From Prosthecobacter sp. (GTDB taxonomy: Bacteria; Verrucomicrobiota; Verrucomicrobiia; Verrucomicrobiales; Verrucomicrobiaceae): a DNA stretch of 64,000 bases. Below are positions 51,156-59,622 of the stretch, piece after piece. The first letter of the stretch is position 1. Every line of letters starts with the position of its first letter. Both the position numbers and the translations under genes were made by a program. The stretch lies in the NCBI RefSeq assembly GCF_034366625.1, contig NZ_JAXMIH010000005.1, forward strand, positions 186,001-250,000, written 5' to 3'. The notes beneath the pieces were generated by a model, which saw nothing but the letters and a program-made list of their open reading frames with translations, had not been told where the DNA came from and made no database searches.

Positions 51156-51857
51156 ATGACCAACACACTTCATCTCATGAACCGAATGTTAAAAGCACTC
51201 GCGCTGACCGCGAGCCTCATCGTCACCCACGCAGCACAGGCCGAACTCCATGACCGGGGCGGCGGTCTTCTGTATGATGACGTGCTCGATGTCACCTGGC
51301 TCCAGGATGCGAACTATGCGAAGACCAGCGGCCAACATCCCACCGGCAAGATGAGCTACGCGGAGGCCAGCAAGTGGGTGAGCTCGCTCGTCTATCATGA
51401 CCCCGTGCGAAACGTGGACCACACCGGCTGGCGGCTGCCAAAAGTGGAGCCGGTGTCGGGCGACATCTTCAATCACGAGTTCCGGCTCGATGGCAGCACC
51501 GACGAGGGCTACAACATCACCAGCACGCGCTCTGAGTTCTCCTACATGTATTATGTGAACCTCGAGCTGGATGGCTGGTGGACAAAAGATGGTCAGCACC
51601 CGAAGACCTTCGGCGTGATGAAAAGCTGGACCGCCGTATGGAGCGGTCAGGCCGACCTTGGCCGCGTGAAGAATCTGCAAACCGACGGCTACTACTGCGC
51701 CTCACCAGGGAAGCCGTATCCATCGCCCGCCGTGTGGATCTTCACCACGTCCGAGGGCAATCAACGCGATGGTTTGCGCCGCCCTGACGCTGGATTCGTC
51801 TGGGCCGTGCATGACGGCGACATCGCTGCGGGAGTCAAAAAGCCCGCCACCAAGTAA
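51156..51857 (+). CDS. Secreted DUF1566-type protein, first of tandem pair
   Basis: The 233-residue product carries a signal peptide (MNRMLKALALTASLIVTHAAQA from residue 8, so a start at 51177 is also possible) and the DUF1566/Lcl-type pattern: GGGLLYDDVLDVTWLQDANYA, ASKWVSSLVYHDPVRN, TGWRLPKVEP and PAVWIFTTSEGNQ. It is very similar to the N-terminal half of the next gene. Such domains occur in secreted and adhesin-like proteins, and the position next to the sigma/anti-sigma pair suggests it is a regulon member. Function unknown. Confidence 0.75.
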   Translation: MTNTLHLMNRMLKALALTASLIVTHAAQAELHDRGGGLLYDDVLDVTWLQDANYAKTSGQHPTGKMSYAEASKWVSSLVYHDPVRNVDHTGWRLPKVEPVSGDIFNHEFRLDGSTDEGYNITSTRSEFSYMYYVNLELDGWWTKDGQHPKTFGVMKSWTAVWSGQADLGRVKNLQTDGYYCASPGKPYPSPAVWIFTTSEGNQRDGLRRPDAGFVWAVHDGDIAAGVKKPATK

Positions 51858-51878
51858 CCTTTCCAGCCTCTCATTCCG

Positions 51879-53594
51879 ATGAAAACGAATCCTCTCTATC
51901 TTCTCGCGTTCAGCGCGCTGCTCCTCACCAGCACCACCACACACGCTGCGCTCCATGACATGGGCGGCGGTCTTCTTTATGACGACGTGATGGATGTCAC
52001 ATGGCTTCAAGATGCCGACTACGCGCGCACCAGCGGCTTCAAACCCAATGGCAAGATGCCCTTTGCCGACGCGGTCAAATGGGCCAGCGAACTCGTGTAT
52101 CACGACCCCGTGCGTAACAAGGACATCACCGGCTGGCGGCTGCCGAAAGTCGGCCCCGTCGCCGGCGACAAAATCAATGGCCGCTTCTGTTTCGATGGCA
52201 GCAGCGATGAAGGCTACGGCATCACCAGCCCGCGCTCCGAGCTGGCCTATATGTTCTATGTGAATCTCGGACTCAAAGGCTACTACTCGGCCAAAGGTGA
52301 TATTCAGGCCACCGACTGCGGCGCTGCGGGCAACGGCAAATCCGGCTTCACCGCCGATGTTGGATTGGTGAAGAACTTCAAATCGCACATCTACTGGAGT
52401 GGCACCTCCGTGGAGCCCTACACTGACCGCAATGCGTGGATCTTCGACACCACCTTTGGCTACCAAAATTTCTACAACAAGAACGACATGCTCAGCCCGT
52501 GGCCGGTGCATGATGGCAACGTCGCCGGAGTGGCCCCAAAGGTTTCGGACAAGTCCGCCGCCGTGCGACCCACGATCACCATCGTCAGCGCACCTGCTGG
52601 CGCGGCGTTCGACACTTACAAGGACAGCATCGCTGACGTTCAGGTGGAACTCCCGCTCGATACCTCCGTCACCGCCGAAGACAAGGAACGCATGAAAACA
52701 GCCATCGGCGATGTCGTGAAAACACCCGGCCTCATCGCCTTCTGGATCTTCGGTGAAAACCCCGGCACCCCACGCCAGTCCATCATCGCCAGCGCCCCGC
52801 TGCCGTTGGAGGAAGTCGGCGGCCACATCACGCGCGTCAAAGGCGGTGCATTCTCTGGCTCCGCGGTGCAGTTTGATGGCAAGCACTACTTCCTCCTGCC
52901 TCGCGCGAAGATTGGCGCGCTCGACATCAGTGGCAAAGACGCGCAGGTCAGCATGTTCGCCGTCGTGAAGCTCGATGAAATCGGCAAGTGGGGAGGCACC
53001 ATCGCCGGCATCTGGAGCGAAGGCCACGGAGCCAACGACGACACCGGCACGCGCCAGTATGCCATGCTCTACAACATGCCCACTTACGGCGGCCTGCGCC
53101 AGCTCACGCCGCACATTTCCGCCGAAGGCGGCGTCACTCGTCGCGCCGATGGCAGCGCCCTGCCGTGGTGTGTCGATTACGCCGCACCGCGCAGCGAGAT
53201 CCCCGTCGGCCAATGGGTCACGCTCGGCTTCACCTACGATGGCAAATACATCCGCGCCTACCAGAATGGCATCATGGAAGAACGCACAGTCGATGCCGTG
53301 AAAGACAAACGCGACGATCCCTACTACACCACCGAAGGCCCCGATGGTGGCCATCGCGGCATCAACCCCTACTATCACGGGCGCGGCATCTTCCGCTACG
53401 ACGCCGGGCAGCACGCCAAGTCCAAACCCAAAGGCCCCGCCGACTTCACCGTGGGTGCCCGCTACGCTGGTGGCAGCATGTTAGGCGAAGCCCTCAAAGG
53501 CCAGATGGCCGGCCTCGCCGTCTTCAACCGCGCCCTCACCGACGAGGAGTTGAAACGCCTTCACGACGCCGCGCATTTGGAACTGCTGAAGTAA
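51879..53594 (+). CDS. Secreted DUF1566-type protein with C-terminal LamG-like domain
   Basis: The 571-residue protein has a signal peptide (about 1-24) and residues about 25-230 that repeat the DUF1566 region of the preceding gene almost segment by segment (GGGLLYDDVMDVTWLQDADYA, TGWRLPKVGP). From about 300 there is a concanavalin/LamG-like sandwich (AFSGSAVQFDGKHYFLLPRA, MFAVVKLDEIGKWGGTIAGI, VGQWVTLGFTYDGKYIRAYQNG, MAGLAVFNRALTDEELKRLHD), a recognition module found in carbohydrate- and surface-binding proteins. The pair looks like a tandem duplication in which this copy gained, or the other lost, the LamG domain. Confidence 0.8.
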   Translation: MKTNPLYLLAFSALLLTSTTTHAALHDMGGGLLYDDVMDVTWLQDADYARTSGFKPNGKMPFADAVKWASELVYHDPVRNKDITGWRLPKVGPVAGDKINGRFCFDGSSDEGYGITSPRSELAYMFYVNLGLKGYYSAKGDIQATDCGAAGNGKSGFTADVGLVKNFKSHIYWSGTSVEPYTDRNAWIFDTTFGYQNFYNKNDMLSPWPVHDGNVAGVAPKVSDKSAAVRPTITIVSAPAGAAFDTYKDSIADVQVELPLDTSVTAEDKERMKTAIGDVVKTPGLIAFWIFGENPGTPRQSIIASAPLPLEEVGGHITRVKGGAFSGSAVQFDGKHYFLLPRAKIGALDISGKDAQVSMFAVVKLDEIGKWGGTIAGIWSEGHGANDDTGTRQYAMLYNMPTYGGLRQLTPHISAEGGVTRRADGSALPWCVDYAAPRSEIPVGQWVTLGFTYDGKYIRAYQNGIMEERTVDAVKDKRDDPYYTTEGPDGGHRGINPYYHGRGIFRYDAGQHAKSKPKGPADFTVGARYAGGSMLGEALKGQMAGLAVFNRALTDEELKRLHDAAHLELLK

Positions 53595-53629
53595 CCAACA
53601 GGGATGGTTCATGGACGCGTCTGCACGCA

Positions 53630-53645
53630 CGAGGACGCATCCTCG
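53630..53645. terminator. Candidate hairpin after the DUF1566-LamG gene
   Basis: CGAGGA and TCCTCG (53630-53635 and 53640-53645) form a perfect 6-base palindrome with a 4-base loop, 35 bases after the stop codon. There is no T-run, so this is a weak candidate. Confidence 0.25.
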
Positions 53646-53660
53646 AAGCGTTAACTGCAC

Positions 53661-54650
53661 ATGCTCATGGACACGATCTTCACCCGGCGGCTGTTTTGCA
53701 TCGACGCGTGGCCGTGCCACCGTATCAGCCGGTTCGTCGCCGTGTGGCTCGGTGTTGCTTTGCTGCCAGGCGCAGCGGTGGCGCAGTCCGTGAAGGAGAA
53801 GGCCGATGCCGCCGCATCATCAGGCCGGACGATCCGGGCCGCTGCCATCTCGTTTGTGCCGGTGAAGTTTGACCTCGCGGGAAATGCAGACCGTTTGGAG
53901 AAGGCCTTCCGGGCGGCCCGTGAGGGCGGCGCGAAGATTGCCGTGGCACCGGAAGGCGTGCTGGAGGGCTATGTGGTGAATGAGATCATCGCAGGCAAGG
54001 CGAAGCCGGAGGCGATGAAGGACGTGGCGGTGACGATGGATGATCCGGTCATCCGCCGGTTTCAATTGCTGGCGCGCGAGTTGGAGATGTGCCTGGTGTT
54101 CGGCTTCGCGGAGCGCATTGCGGACGAGGTTTTCAATTGCGCGGTGTTCATCGATGACGCGGGACGTATCTGCGGGAAACATCACAAGATGCAGCTCGCC
54201 GAAGGCAGCCATCCGGACTGGTGGTTCAACCGGCTGGGAGAGCACAGCCGTGCGTTCGACACGCCCTATGGCCGCTGCGGCATCGTCATCTGCAACGAAC
54301 GCTGGAACCCGCAACTAGCCCGCATCCTCGCGCTCGATGGCGCGCGCTTCCTGTTGATCCCCTCCTACGGCTCCAAATCAAAATCGCAGGATGACGCGGT
54401 GCTGCTGCTGGGCCGCGAGAACGGCGTCCCTGTGGTGGAGGCGAACGTGGGCGTGACGCTGCTCGTCAACGACGGCCGCATCACCGTCGTGGATCGCAAT
54501 GATGAAGGCATCACCTTCGGCGACATCGTGATTCCTCCCGCCGTGGCGGCCAAACCCGACGAGCGAAACTGCGTGGAGCGCGAATTTTTCCTCTGGCGCG
54601 AGCAGGAGATGAAGGTGCGGTATGAGAAGACCGTGGACCAAGGCGGGTGA
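53661..54650 (+). CDS. Exported carbon-nitrogen hydrolase (nitrilase superfamily)
   Basis: The 329-residue product has a hydrophobic N-terminal segment (about 24-42, ending AVAQ), probably a signal peptide, before the nitrilase fold. The Glu-Lys-Cys triad is visible: E98 in APEGVLEGY, K176 in HHKMQLAEG and C211 in GIVICNERW. These enzymes hydrolyse nitriles, amides or carbamoyl compounds in the cytosol; an exported copy is unusual. ATG at 53661 is used; a second ATG follows at 53667. It converges on the sulfatase gene with 22 bases between. Confidence 0.85.
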   Translation: MLMDTIFTRRLFCIDAWPCHRISRFVAVWLGVALLPGAAVAQSVKEKADAAASSGRTIRAAAISFVPVKFDLAGNADRLEKAFRAAREGGAKIAVAPEGVLEGYVVNEIIAGKAKPEAMKDVAVTMDDPVIRRFQLLARELEMCLVFGFAERIADEVFNCAVFIDDAGRICGKHHKMQLAEGSHPDWWFNRLGEHSRAFDTPYGRCGIVICNERWNPQLARILALDGARFLLIPSYGSKSKSQDDAVLLLGRENGVPVVEANVGVTLLVNDGRITVVDRNDEGITFGDIVIPPAVAAKPDERNCVEREFFLWREQEMKVRYEKTVDQGG

Positions 54651-54672
54651 GGTAAAGCGAGCAGAGTCGAGT

Positions 54673-56091
54673 TCAATCCTTCTTCGGCTTGCCTTCGTCT
54701 CCGCCTGCCTTGCGGCGGTTGGCGATGAACTCCGCCGGCGGCTCTTTCGGCAGCGAGGCTTTCCAGGCATCGAGTTGGGCGCTGAGTTTTGTCACGAGGC
54801 CGGGATGCTCCATTGCCACGTTGGTTGCTTCGCCCCGGTCGTCGGCGATGTGATACAGTTCGCGGCGTTCCGCATCGTCGGTGAGCAGTTTCCAATCGCC
54901 GTCACGCACGGCCCAGCGCGGCCAGCATTCCTGCGGGCGAACGGTCCCGGTCCAGTTCCAGAAGATGGGCTTGGTGCGTTTGACCTCCTTGCCCTGCCAC
55001 GCGGCGAACATGTTCTCGCCATCCGGCTGATAATCGGCGGGCAATTTCACGCCCACGGCCGCACACAAGGTCGGCAGCAGGTCTGTCGCGCTAAGTGACG
55101 TGGTTTTGTCCACGCGTCCCGCAGGCACCTGGCCGGGCCAGCGGACGATAAAGGGCGTGCTCACACCGCCTTCGTGCAGGCTGCGCTTGCGGCCTTTTTT
55201 GCCACCGGTCTCGCCGATGGAATAAAAGCCGCCGTAGCCGCCGCCCATCTCCTTCATGGTCGCGTGGCTGTTCTCGGGGCCGTTGTCGCTGGAGAAGATG
55301 ACGATGGTGTTCTGTTCGAGTCCGAGTTCCTTCAGCGCTGCGAGCAGCTTGCCCACGCCGCGATCCGCATCAGTCGCGACGGCGGCGTAGATGCGCTGGC
55401 GTTCGTCGAGATGCTGGTTCGCCTCCAGCGATTCGGGCGACGGATGATGCGCGAGGTGCGTCTCGTGAATCCACACGTTCAGATAGAAGCGATCCGCGCT
55501 ATGACGGCGCAGAAATTTCACCGCCTCGTCGCAGTCCTCGTGCGATGGGATCACCGTTTCGATTGCGGGGTTCACCTTGCTGTGAAATGCGAACTCATCC
55601 ACGCCATACGCCGCTGGCAGGGGTGCCTCGCGCGCCTGGGCGGTGCAGAGATGCCACTTGCCCACATGACCGGTGACGTAGCCCGCACCCTTGAGCAGGC
55701 GCGGCAGCATCACGGCCTTCGGATCGAGCCAGTCCACCTGGCGGGCTTCCTCGTTCTTGTTGATCCCGCCGATGGCGGTGAGGATGCCGAAGCGCGCGGG
55801 AAATTGTCCCGTCATGAAACCCGCGCGGCTCGGCGAGCACACCGGACTGGTCGTGTTGAACTGATGAAAGTCTGTCCCTTCGCGCGCCAGCCCGTCAATG
55901 TTCGGCGTCTTGATGAACGTGCTGCCGTGACATGAGAGGTCGCCCCAGCCGAGGTCGTCGGCGAGAATGAAAACGATGTTGGGCAGTTTCGCTTCGGCAC
56001 CCGACGCCCGACCGCACAAAACACACAGGGACATGAGGGCGACGACGAGGAATCGGAAGCAAACGTGGGATGACGGCATTGTTGTTTTCAT
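54673..56091 (-). CDS. Type I sulfatase (arylsulfatase-like), secreted
   Basis: The 472-residue protein has an N-terminal hydrophobic leader, then FILADDLGWGDLSCHG with metal-binding Asp residues, and the sulfatase signature CSPSRAGFMTG with Cys85 as the likely formylglycine precursor (C-x-P-S-R), GYVTGHVGKWHL and FSSDNGPENS. It removes sulfate from sulfated sugars or aromatics outside the cytoplasm. No maturase gene is in the window; formylglycine formation needs one elsewhere. The tail is Lys-rich. Confidence 0.9.
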   Translation of the reverse strand: MKTTMPSSHVCFRFLVVALMSLCVLCGRASGAEAKLPNIVFILADDLGWGDLSCHGSTFIKTPNIDGLAREGTDFHQFNTTSPVCSPSRAGFMTGQFPARFGILTAIGGINKNEEARQVDWLDPKAVMLPRLLKGAGYVTGHVGKWHLCTAQAREAPLPAAYGVDEFAFHSKVNPAIETVIPSHEDCDEAVKFLRRHSADRFYLNVWIHETHLAHHPSPESLEANQHLDERQRIYAAVATDADRGVGKLLAALKELGLEQNTIVIFSSDNGPENSHATMKEMGGGYGGFYSIGETGGKKGRKRSLHEGGVSTPFIVRWPGQVPAGRVDKTTSLSATDLLPTLCAAVGVKLPADYQPDGENMFAAWQGKEVKRTKPIFWNWTGTVRPQECWPRWAVRDGDWKLLTDDAERRELYHIADDRGEATNVAMEHPGLVTKLSAQLDAWKASLPKEPPAEFIANRRKAGGDEGKPKKD

Positions 56092-56142
56092 GCTGAGTGG
56101 TTCGGATGAGTTTGAAATGGAAGTGCGCGACTCCCTCCCGGT

Positions 56143-58134
56143 TCAACGTGCCGTCGCGGCACCCTGTCGTGTATTGCGAAACGGATGTGATTTCGCGATC
56201 TCGACGATGAGCGTCGAGAACCGGTAATCGTTGTTTTGCAGGGCGCTGACGATGCGGGCAGTGGCTGGCTCGTCATACCACTCCAGTTTCCTGCCGAGGG
56301 CGTATGTGAGCAGGTGCTCGGTGAGGCAGCGTGCGAACTCGTCCTTGCAACGGAGCACCTCGGCCTTCAATCCGATGGTGCCTTGAATCGTCGTGCCGTC
56401 CTTGAGCGTGCCGGTCGCATCAACGGGCACGGTGCCATCGCGCTCCCGCCAGCGGCCGATGGCGTCGATGTTTTCCATGGCAAAGCCGATGGGATCCATG
56501 CGTTGATGGCAGGCCGCGCAGTTCGCGTTTGCGCGATGCTGTTCCAGCTTCTCGCGAAGAGTCAGCGTGGCATTGGGATCGTTCTCTTCTTTGAGCGGTT
56601 CGACGTTGGCAGGCGGTGGCGGCGGTGGATCGCCCAAGATGGCTTCCAACATCCATTTGCCGCGCTTGACGGGACTTGAACGTGTTGGTGTGGACGTGAC
56701 GGCACCGACCGCGGCCATGGTCATGACGCCTCCGCGACGCGCTTCCGGCATAGTGGTCGCCTTCCAGAACGCGAATCCTTCGTACTTGTTCGGCGACCGC
56801 TTGATCAGCCCGTAGAATTCCGCGAGGTAGCCGTTGATGTAGGTCGTGTCGGAATTGACCAGATCGAGAATGCTGCGGTCCTGGATGATGACGGAATCGA
56901 AGAAGATGATCGCCTCGGTGCGCATGGCACCGGCGAGGAATCGCTTGTAGAACGCGGGGAACAGCGTGGGGTCTGGCGTGACGGTCTGGATATTTTCAAT
57001 CTGCAACCATTGCGGCGCGAAGTGCTCGGCTAGCGCTTCGACTTTCGGATCGCGCAGCATGCGGCGGACTTGTTGTTCGAGTACGGCTGGGTCGGACAAT
57101 TTGCCCTCGCTGGCGAGACGGAACAGTTCCGTGTCGGGCAAGCTGCTCCACAGGAAATACGAGATGCGGCTGGCCAGCTCATAGTCGTTGATCGGCCCGA
57201 CATTCTGAGTCGCTTTTTGCGCAACTCCTTGCTCGACACGATAAAGAAAGTCGGGCGTCACGAGCATCGCCTGCACCGGTACCTTCATCGCCTTGTCGAA
57301 GGGCTCGCCCTTGGCGCGTGCGAGGAGAAAAAGCTCGACCAAGGGCTGCACATCTTCGTCGGTGACCGGACGGCGAAACGCGCGTGCAGTCAGCCGCATC
57401 AAGTTTTCCCGCGCGACCTGTTCGTCGCTCTTGCCTTCACCCGGTTGAATCTTCACCACCGTGAGCCGAGCCCGGCTATCGGCCATGACGTTATCCACGA
57501 CCAGCCCGGCAACATCAAAATAGGCCTCCATCAAGTGCGGCGGCAGGGTCAGCACATCGCCGATGTTGTCGAAGCCGTAATCCACTTCGTCCGGCGGGAG
57601 GTTCCACGGCAGGTTCAAGGTGCGCTTGCTGTATTCGACTCCCTCCGCGGGAACGCTTTTGCCCGGCGCAACGAAGTAAGTCCAGGTGCGCTTCATGCCC
57701 AGCGAGAAGAGGTCGCGCACGGTCTTCGCGTATTCGTAGCGGTTCAGTCGGCGCAGGACGACCTTGCCCGGATCGGTCTGGTCGCCAGCGTCGAGCGTTG
57801 CGTCATTTCGCGTGGTTTCGATCCAGGCAATGATGCGCTGGCGTTCGGCGTCGGTCGGCTGCGCCTTTTGCTTTTTGGGCGGCATCTTCGCCTCATGCAA
57901 CTGGGTCAGCACTTGAGTGGCGAGCTTGCGGCTGTCGTGAACGCGTTGCGGATTCTGCAAATACTCCAGACGGAAAGCAGTCTCGGTGTCCGCGTCGTGG
58001 CAGTCGGCGCAGTATTGGTCGAGCAATGGGCGGACCTCTTTCGCAAAGACCGCCGCTGCGTCGCCTGCATGCGATGCCAATGGCGCGGCTAACACGACAA
58101 CGATGAGCAGCAGACGATTCATCACGCTCATCAT
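56143..58134 (-). CDS. PSD2-type (DUF1592/1588/1585/1587/1595) cytochrome-like protein
   Basis: The 663-residue protein has a signal peptide (MNRLLLIVVVLAAPLASHAGD) and a cytochrome-like CADCHDADTETAF motif (about 42-55), then the DUF1587/DUF1595/DUF1592/DUF1588/DUF1585 succession: LRRLNRYEYAKTVRDLFSLG, LTARAFRRPVTDEDV, ISYFLWSSLPDTEL, ILGDPPPPPPANV, HRANANCAACHQRMDPIGFAMENID and LTYALGRKLEWYD. Second Cys motif CAACH. ATG at 58134 overlaps the stop of the DUF1552 gene (ATGA), so the pair is coupled; the frame runs on upstream to 58626 as a non-homologous extension. Role of this family is unproven. Confidence 0.9.
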   Translation of the reverse strand: MMSVMNRLLLIVVVLAAPLASHAGDAAAVFAKEVRPLLDQYCADCHDADTETAFRLEYLQNPQRVHDSRKLATQVLTQLHEAKMPPKKQKAQPTDAERQRIIAWIETTRNDATLDAGDQTDPGKVVLRRLNRYEYAKTVRDLFSLGMKRTWTYFVAPGKSVPAEGVEYSKRTLNLPWNLPPDEVDYGFDNIGDVLTLPPHLMEAYFDVAGLVVDNVMADSRARLTVVKIQPGEGKSDEQVARENLMRLTARAFRRPVTDEDVQPLVELFLLARAKGEPFDKAMKVPVQAMLVTPDFLYRVEQGVAQKATQNVGPINDYELASRISYFLWSSLPDTELFRLASEGKLSDPAVLEQQVRRMLRDPKVEALAEHFAPQWLQIENIQTVTPDPTLFPAFYKRFLAGAMRTEAIIFFDSVIIQDRSILDLVNSDTTYINGYLAEFYGLIKRSPNKYEGFAFWKATTMPEARRGGVMTMAAVGAVTSTPTRSSPVKRGKWMLEAILGDPPPPPPANVEPLKEENDPNATLTLREKLEQHRANANCAACHQRMDPIGFAMENIDAIGRWRERDGTVPVDATGTLKDGTTIQGTIGLKAEVLRCKDEFARCLTEHLLTYALGRKLEWYDEPATARIVSALQNNDYRFSTLIVEIAKSHPFRNTRQGAATAR

Positions 58135-59408
58135 GTTAGGCCGGGCAGGCGCCCGGTGCTGTCGCTCACCCGGTCGAGCGGCACGTCCATCCGGTCGAGC
58201 ATCGACAAGAGCAAATTCGAGAAGGGTGTGCCAGCAGGGTGGCGGACATGGCGTCCGGGAGCCAGCGTGCCGCCGGCGCGGCCAGCGAGCACCACCGGGA
58301 TGTCGATGCGGCTGTGTTTGTTGGGATAACTCAGGCCGCTGGCGTAGCAGACCATGCAATTGTCCAGCAGCGTGCCCTCGCCATCGCGCGTCGCCTTCAT
58401 CTTGCTCAGCAGATACTCGAAGTGCTCGATGTAGAATTGATCGACCTTCTGCAGCTTCGCCTCCTGCGCCTTGCCTTCGTCGGTGAGCGGATTGTAGTGC
58501 GAGAGCGCGTGGTGCCCTTCGGGAATGCCGAGCTGCGGGAACGCGTGGTCGTCGCTCTCGTTCGCGAACATGAACGTGCTCACGCGCGTGACATCGCTTT
58601 GCAGCGCCACCACCAGCAGGTCGCACATCAGCCGGAGATGCTCGCTGAAGTCGCCCGGCACGCCTTCGGGCAATGCCATTTTCGGCGCGACCGCCACCGC
58701 ATGCCGTTCCGCCGCAGCGATGCGCTGCTCGATGGAGTGAATGGATTCGAGATATTCACCGAGCTTGTCGCGATCCTGCGCGCCGAGGCGCGATTGCAAC
58801 CGGCGCGCGCTGCCGAGCACGTAATCGAGAGTGCTGCGGCGATACGCATCGCCGCTCGGATCGCCAAACAGCCGCGCGAAAACCTGCCGTGGCCGAAACT
58901 CGCGCCCCATCGGCATGGCCGGCCCGCGCCACGAGACGTTGCTGACGTGCATGCGGCTCGAGTTGGCGTCGCAGCCCAGTTCGAGCGACGGCAGCCGGGT
59001 CAGATCGCCCAATTTTTTCGCCGCCACCTGGTCCACCGAAATACCCGTGGCATAAGTCGCACGGTCACGCTGTCCAATCGGTGCCGTGCTGAGCAAAGTG
59101 GAGGATGCCATGTCGTGCTCGTTGCTCGCCCGGTCTTCGCGGCGGTGATCCAGCCCGCTGATCACCAGCATGTCGTCCTTGAACGCCTTCAGCGTGCTCA
59201 ACGTCGGCGACATCTCGTAATCCGCGCCCTCACCTTTCGGCGTCCAATACGGCACCGCCACGCCGGTGGAAGCATAGACGAAGACCATGCGGCACGGCGG
59301 CTTCGCCGCAGCCGCGAAAGCGCGCGGCGCCTGCATGGCTTCGAGCAACGGCAGCGCGAGCGCCGCGCCCGTGCCTCTCAGCATTTCGCGTCGTGAGATG
59401 GGTTTCAT
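58131..59408 (-). CDS. DUF1552 protein with Tat signal
   Basis: The 425-residue product starts with a twin-arginine signal (MKPISRREMLRGTGAALALPLLEAM) and the DUF1552 pattern: CRMVFVYASTGVAVPYWTP, HDMASSTLLSTAP, STFMFANESDDHAF and SHYNPLTDEGKAQEAKLQ. DUF1552 genes go with PSD2-type genes in Planctomycetes and Verrucomicrobiota. It is the first gene of the minus-strand pair, followed by the PSD2 gene with a 4-base overlap. Exported; function unknown. The start at 59408 is set by the Tat motif. Confidence 0.9.
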   Translation of the reverse strand: MKPISRREMLRGTGAALALPLLEAMQAPRAFAAAAKPPCRMVFVYASTGVAVPYWTPKGEGADYEMSPTLSTLKAFKDDMLVISGLDHRREDRASNEHDMASSTLLSTAPIGQRDRATYATGISVDQVAAKKLGDLTRLPSLELGCDANSSRMHVSNVSWRGPAMPMGREFRPRQVFARLFGDPSGDAYRRSTLDYVLGSARRLQSRLGAQDRDKLGEYLESIHSIEQRIAAAERHAVAVAPKMALPEGVPGDFSEHLRLMCDLLVVALQSDVTRVSTFMFANESDDHAFPQLGIPEGHHALSHYNPLTDEGKAQEAKLQKVDQFYIEHFEYLLSKMKATRDGEGTLLDNCMVCYASGLSYPNKHSRIDIPVVLAGRAGGTLAPGRHVRHPAGTPFSNLLLSMLDRMDVPLDRVSDSTGRLPGLT

Positions 59409-59622
59409 AGGTTCATAGGGGACGAAGCCAGGGGGATGGCGGGTTGGTGCAACGCACCGGCCAGTCCATGCCAAACGGCATTCACCCCGCCTCTAACGCG
59501 GTTCATCTCCGCTTATTTCCCTGATTGCGCCCAGAAATGGGTCATGAATAGCGGGTTGTCCCCACGACCTCGCCATTTGACAACACCGCCATCGTTGACC
59601 CGTTATCCTCACCCCTCCCGCC

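Noticed and set aside
51702..53414. A 570-residue minus-strand frame opposite the DUF1566-LamG gene
   Set aside because: Antisense to a well-supported exported protein; no motifs or leader.
59577..59605. TTGACA followed by TTATCC upstream of the nagA-like gene
   Set aside because: Spacing is about 20 bases, too long for a confident sigma-70 promoter.
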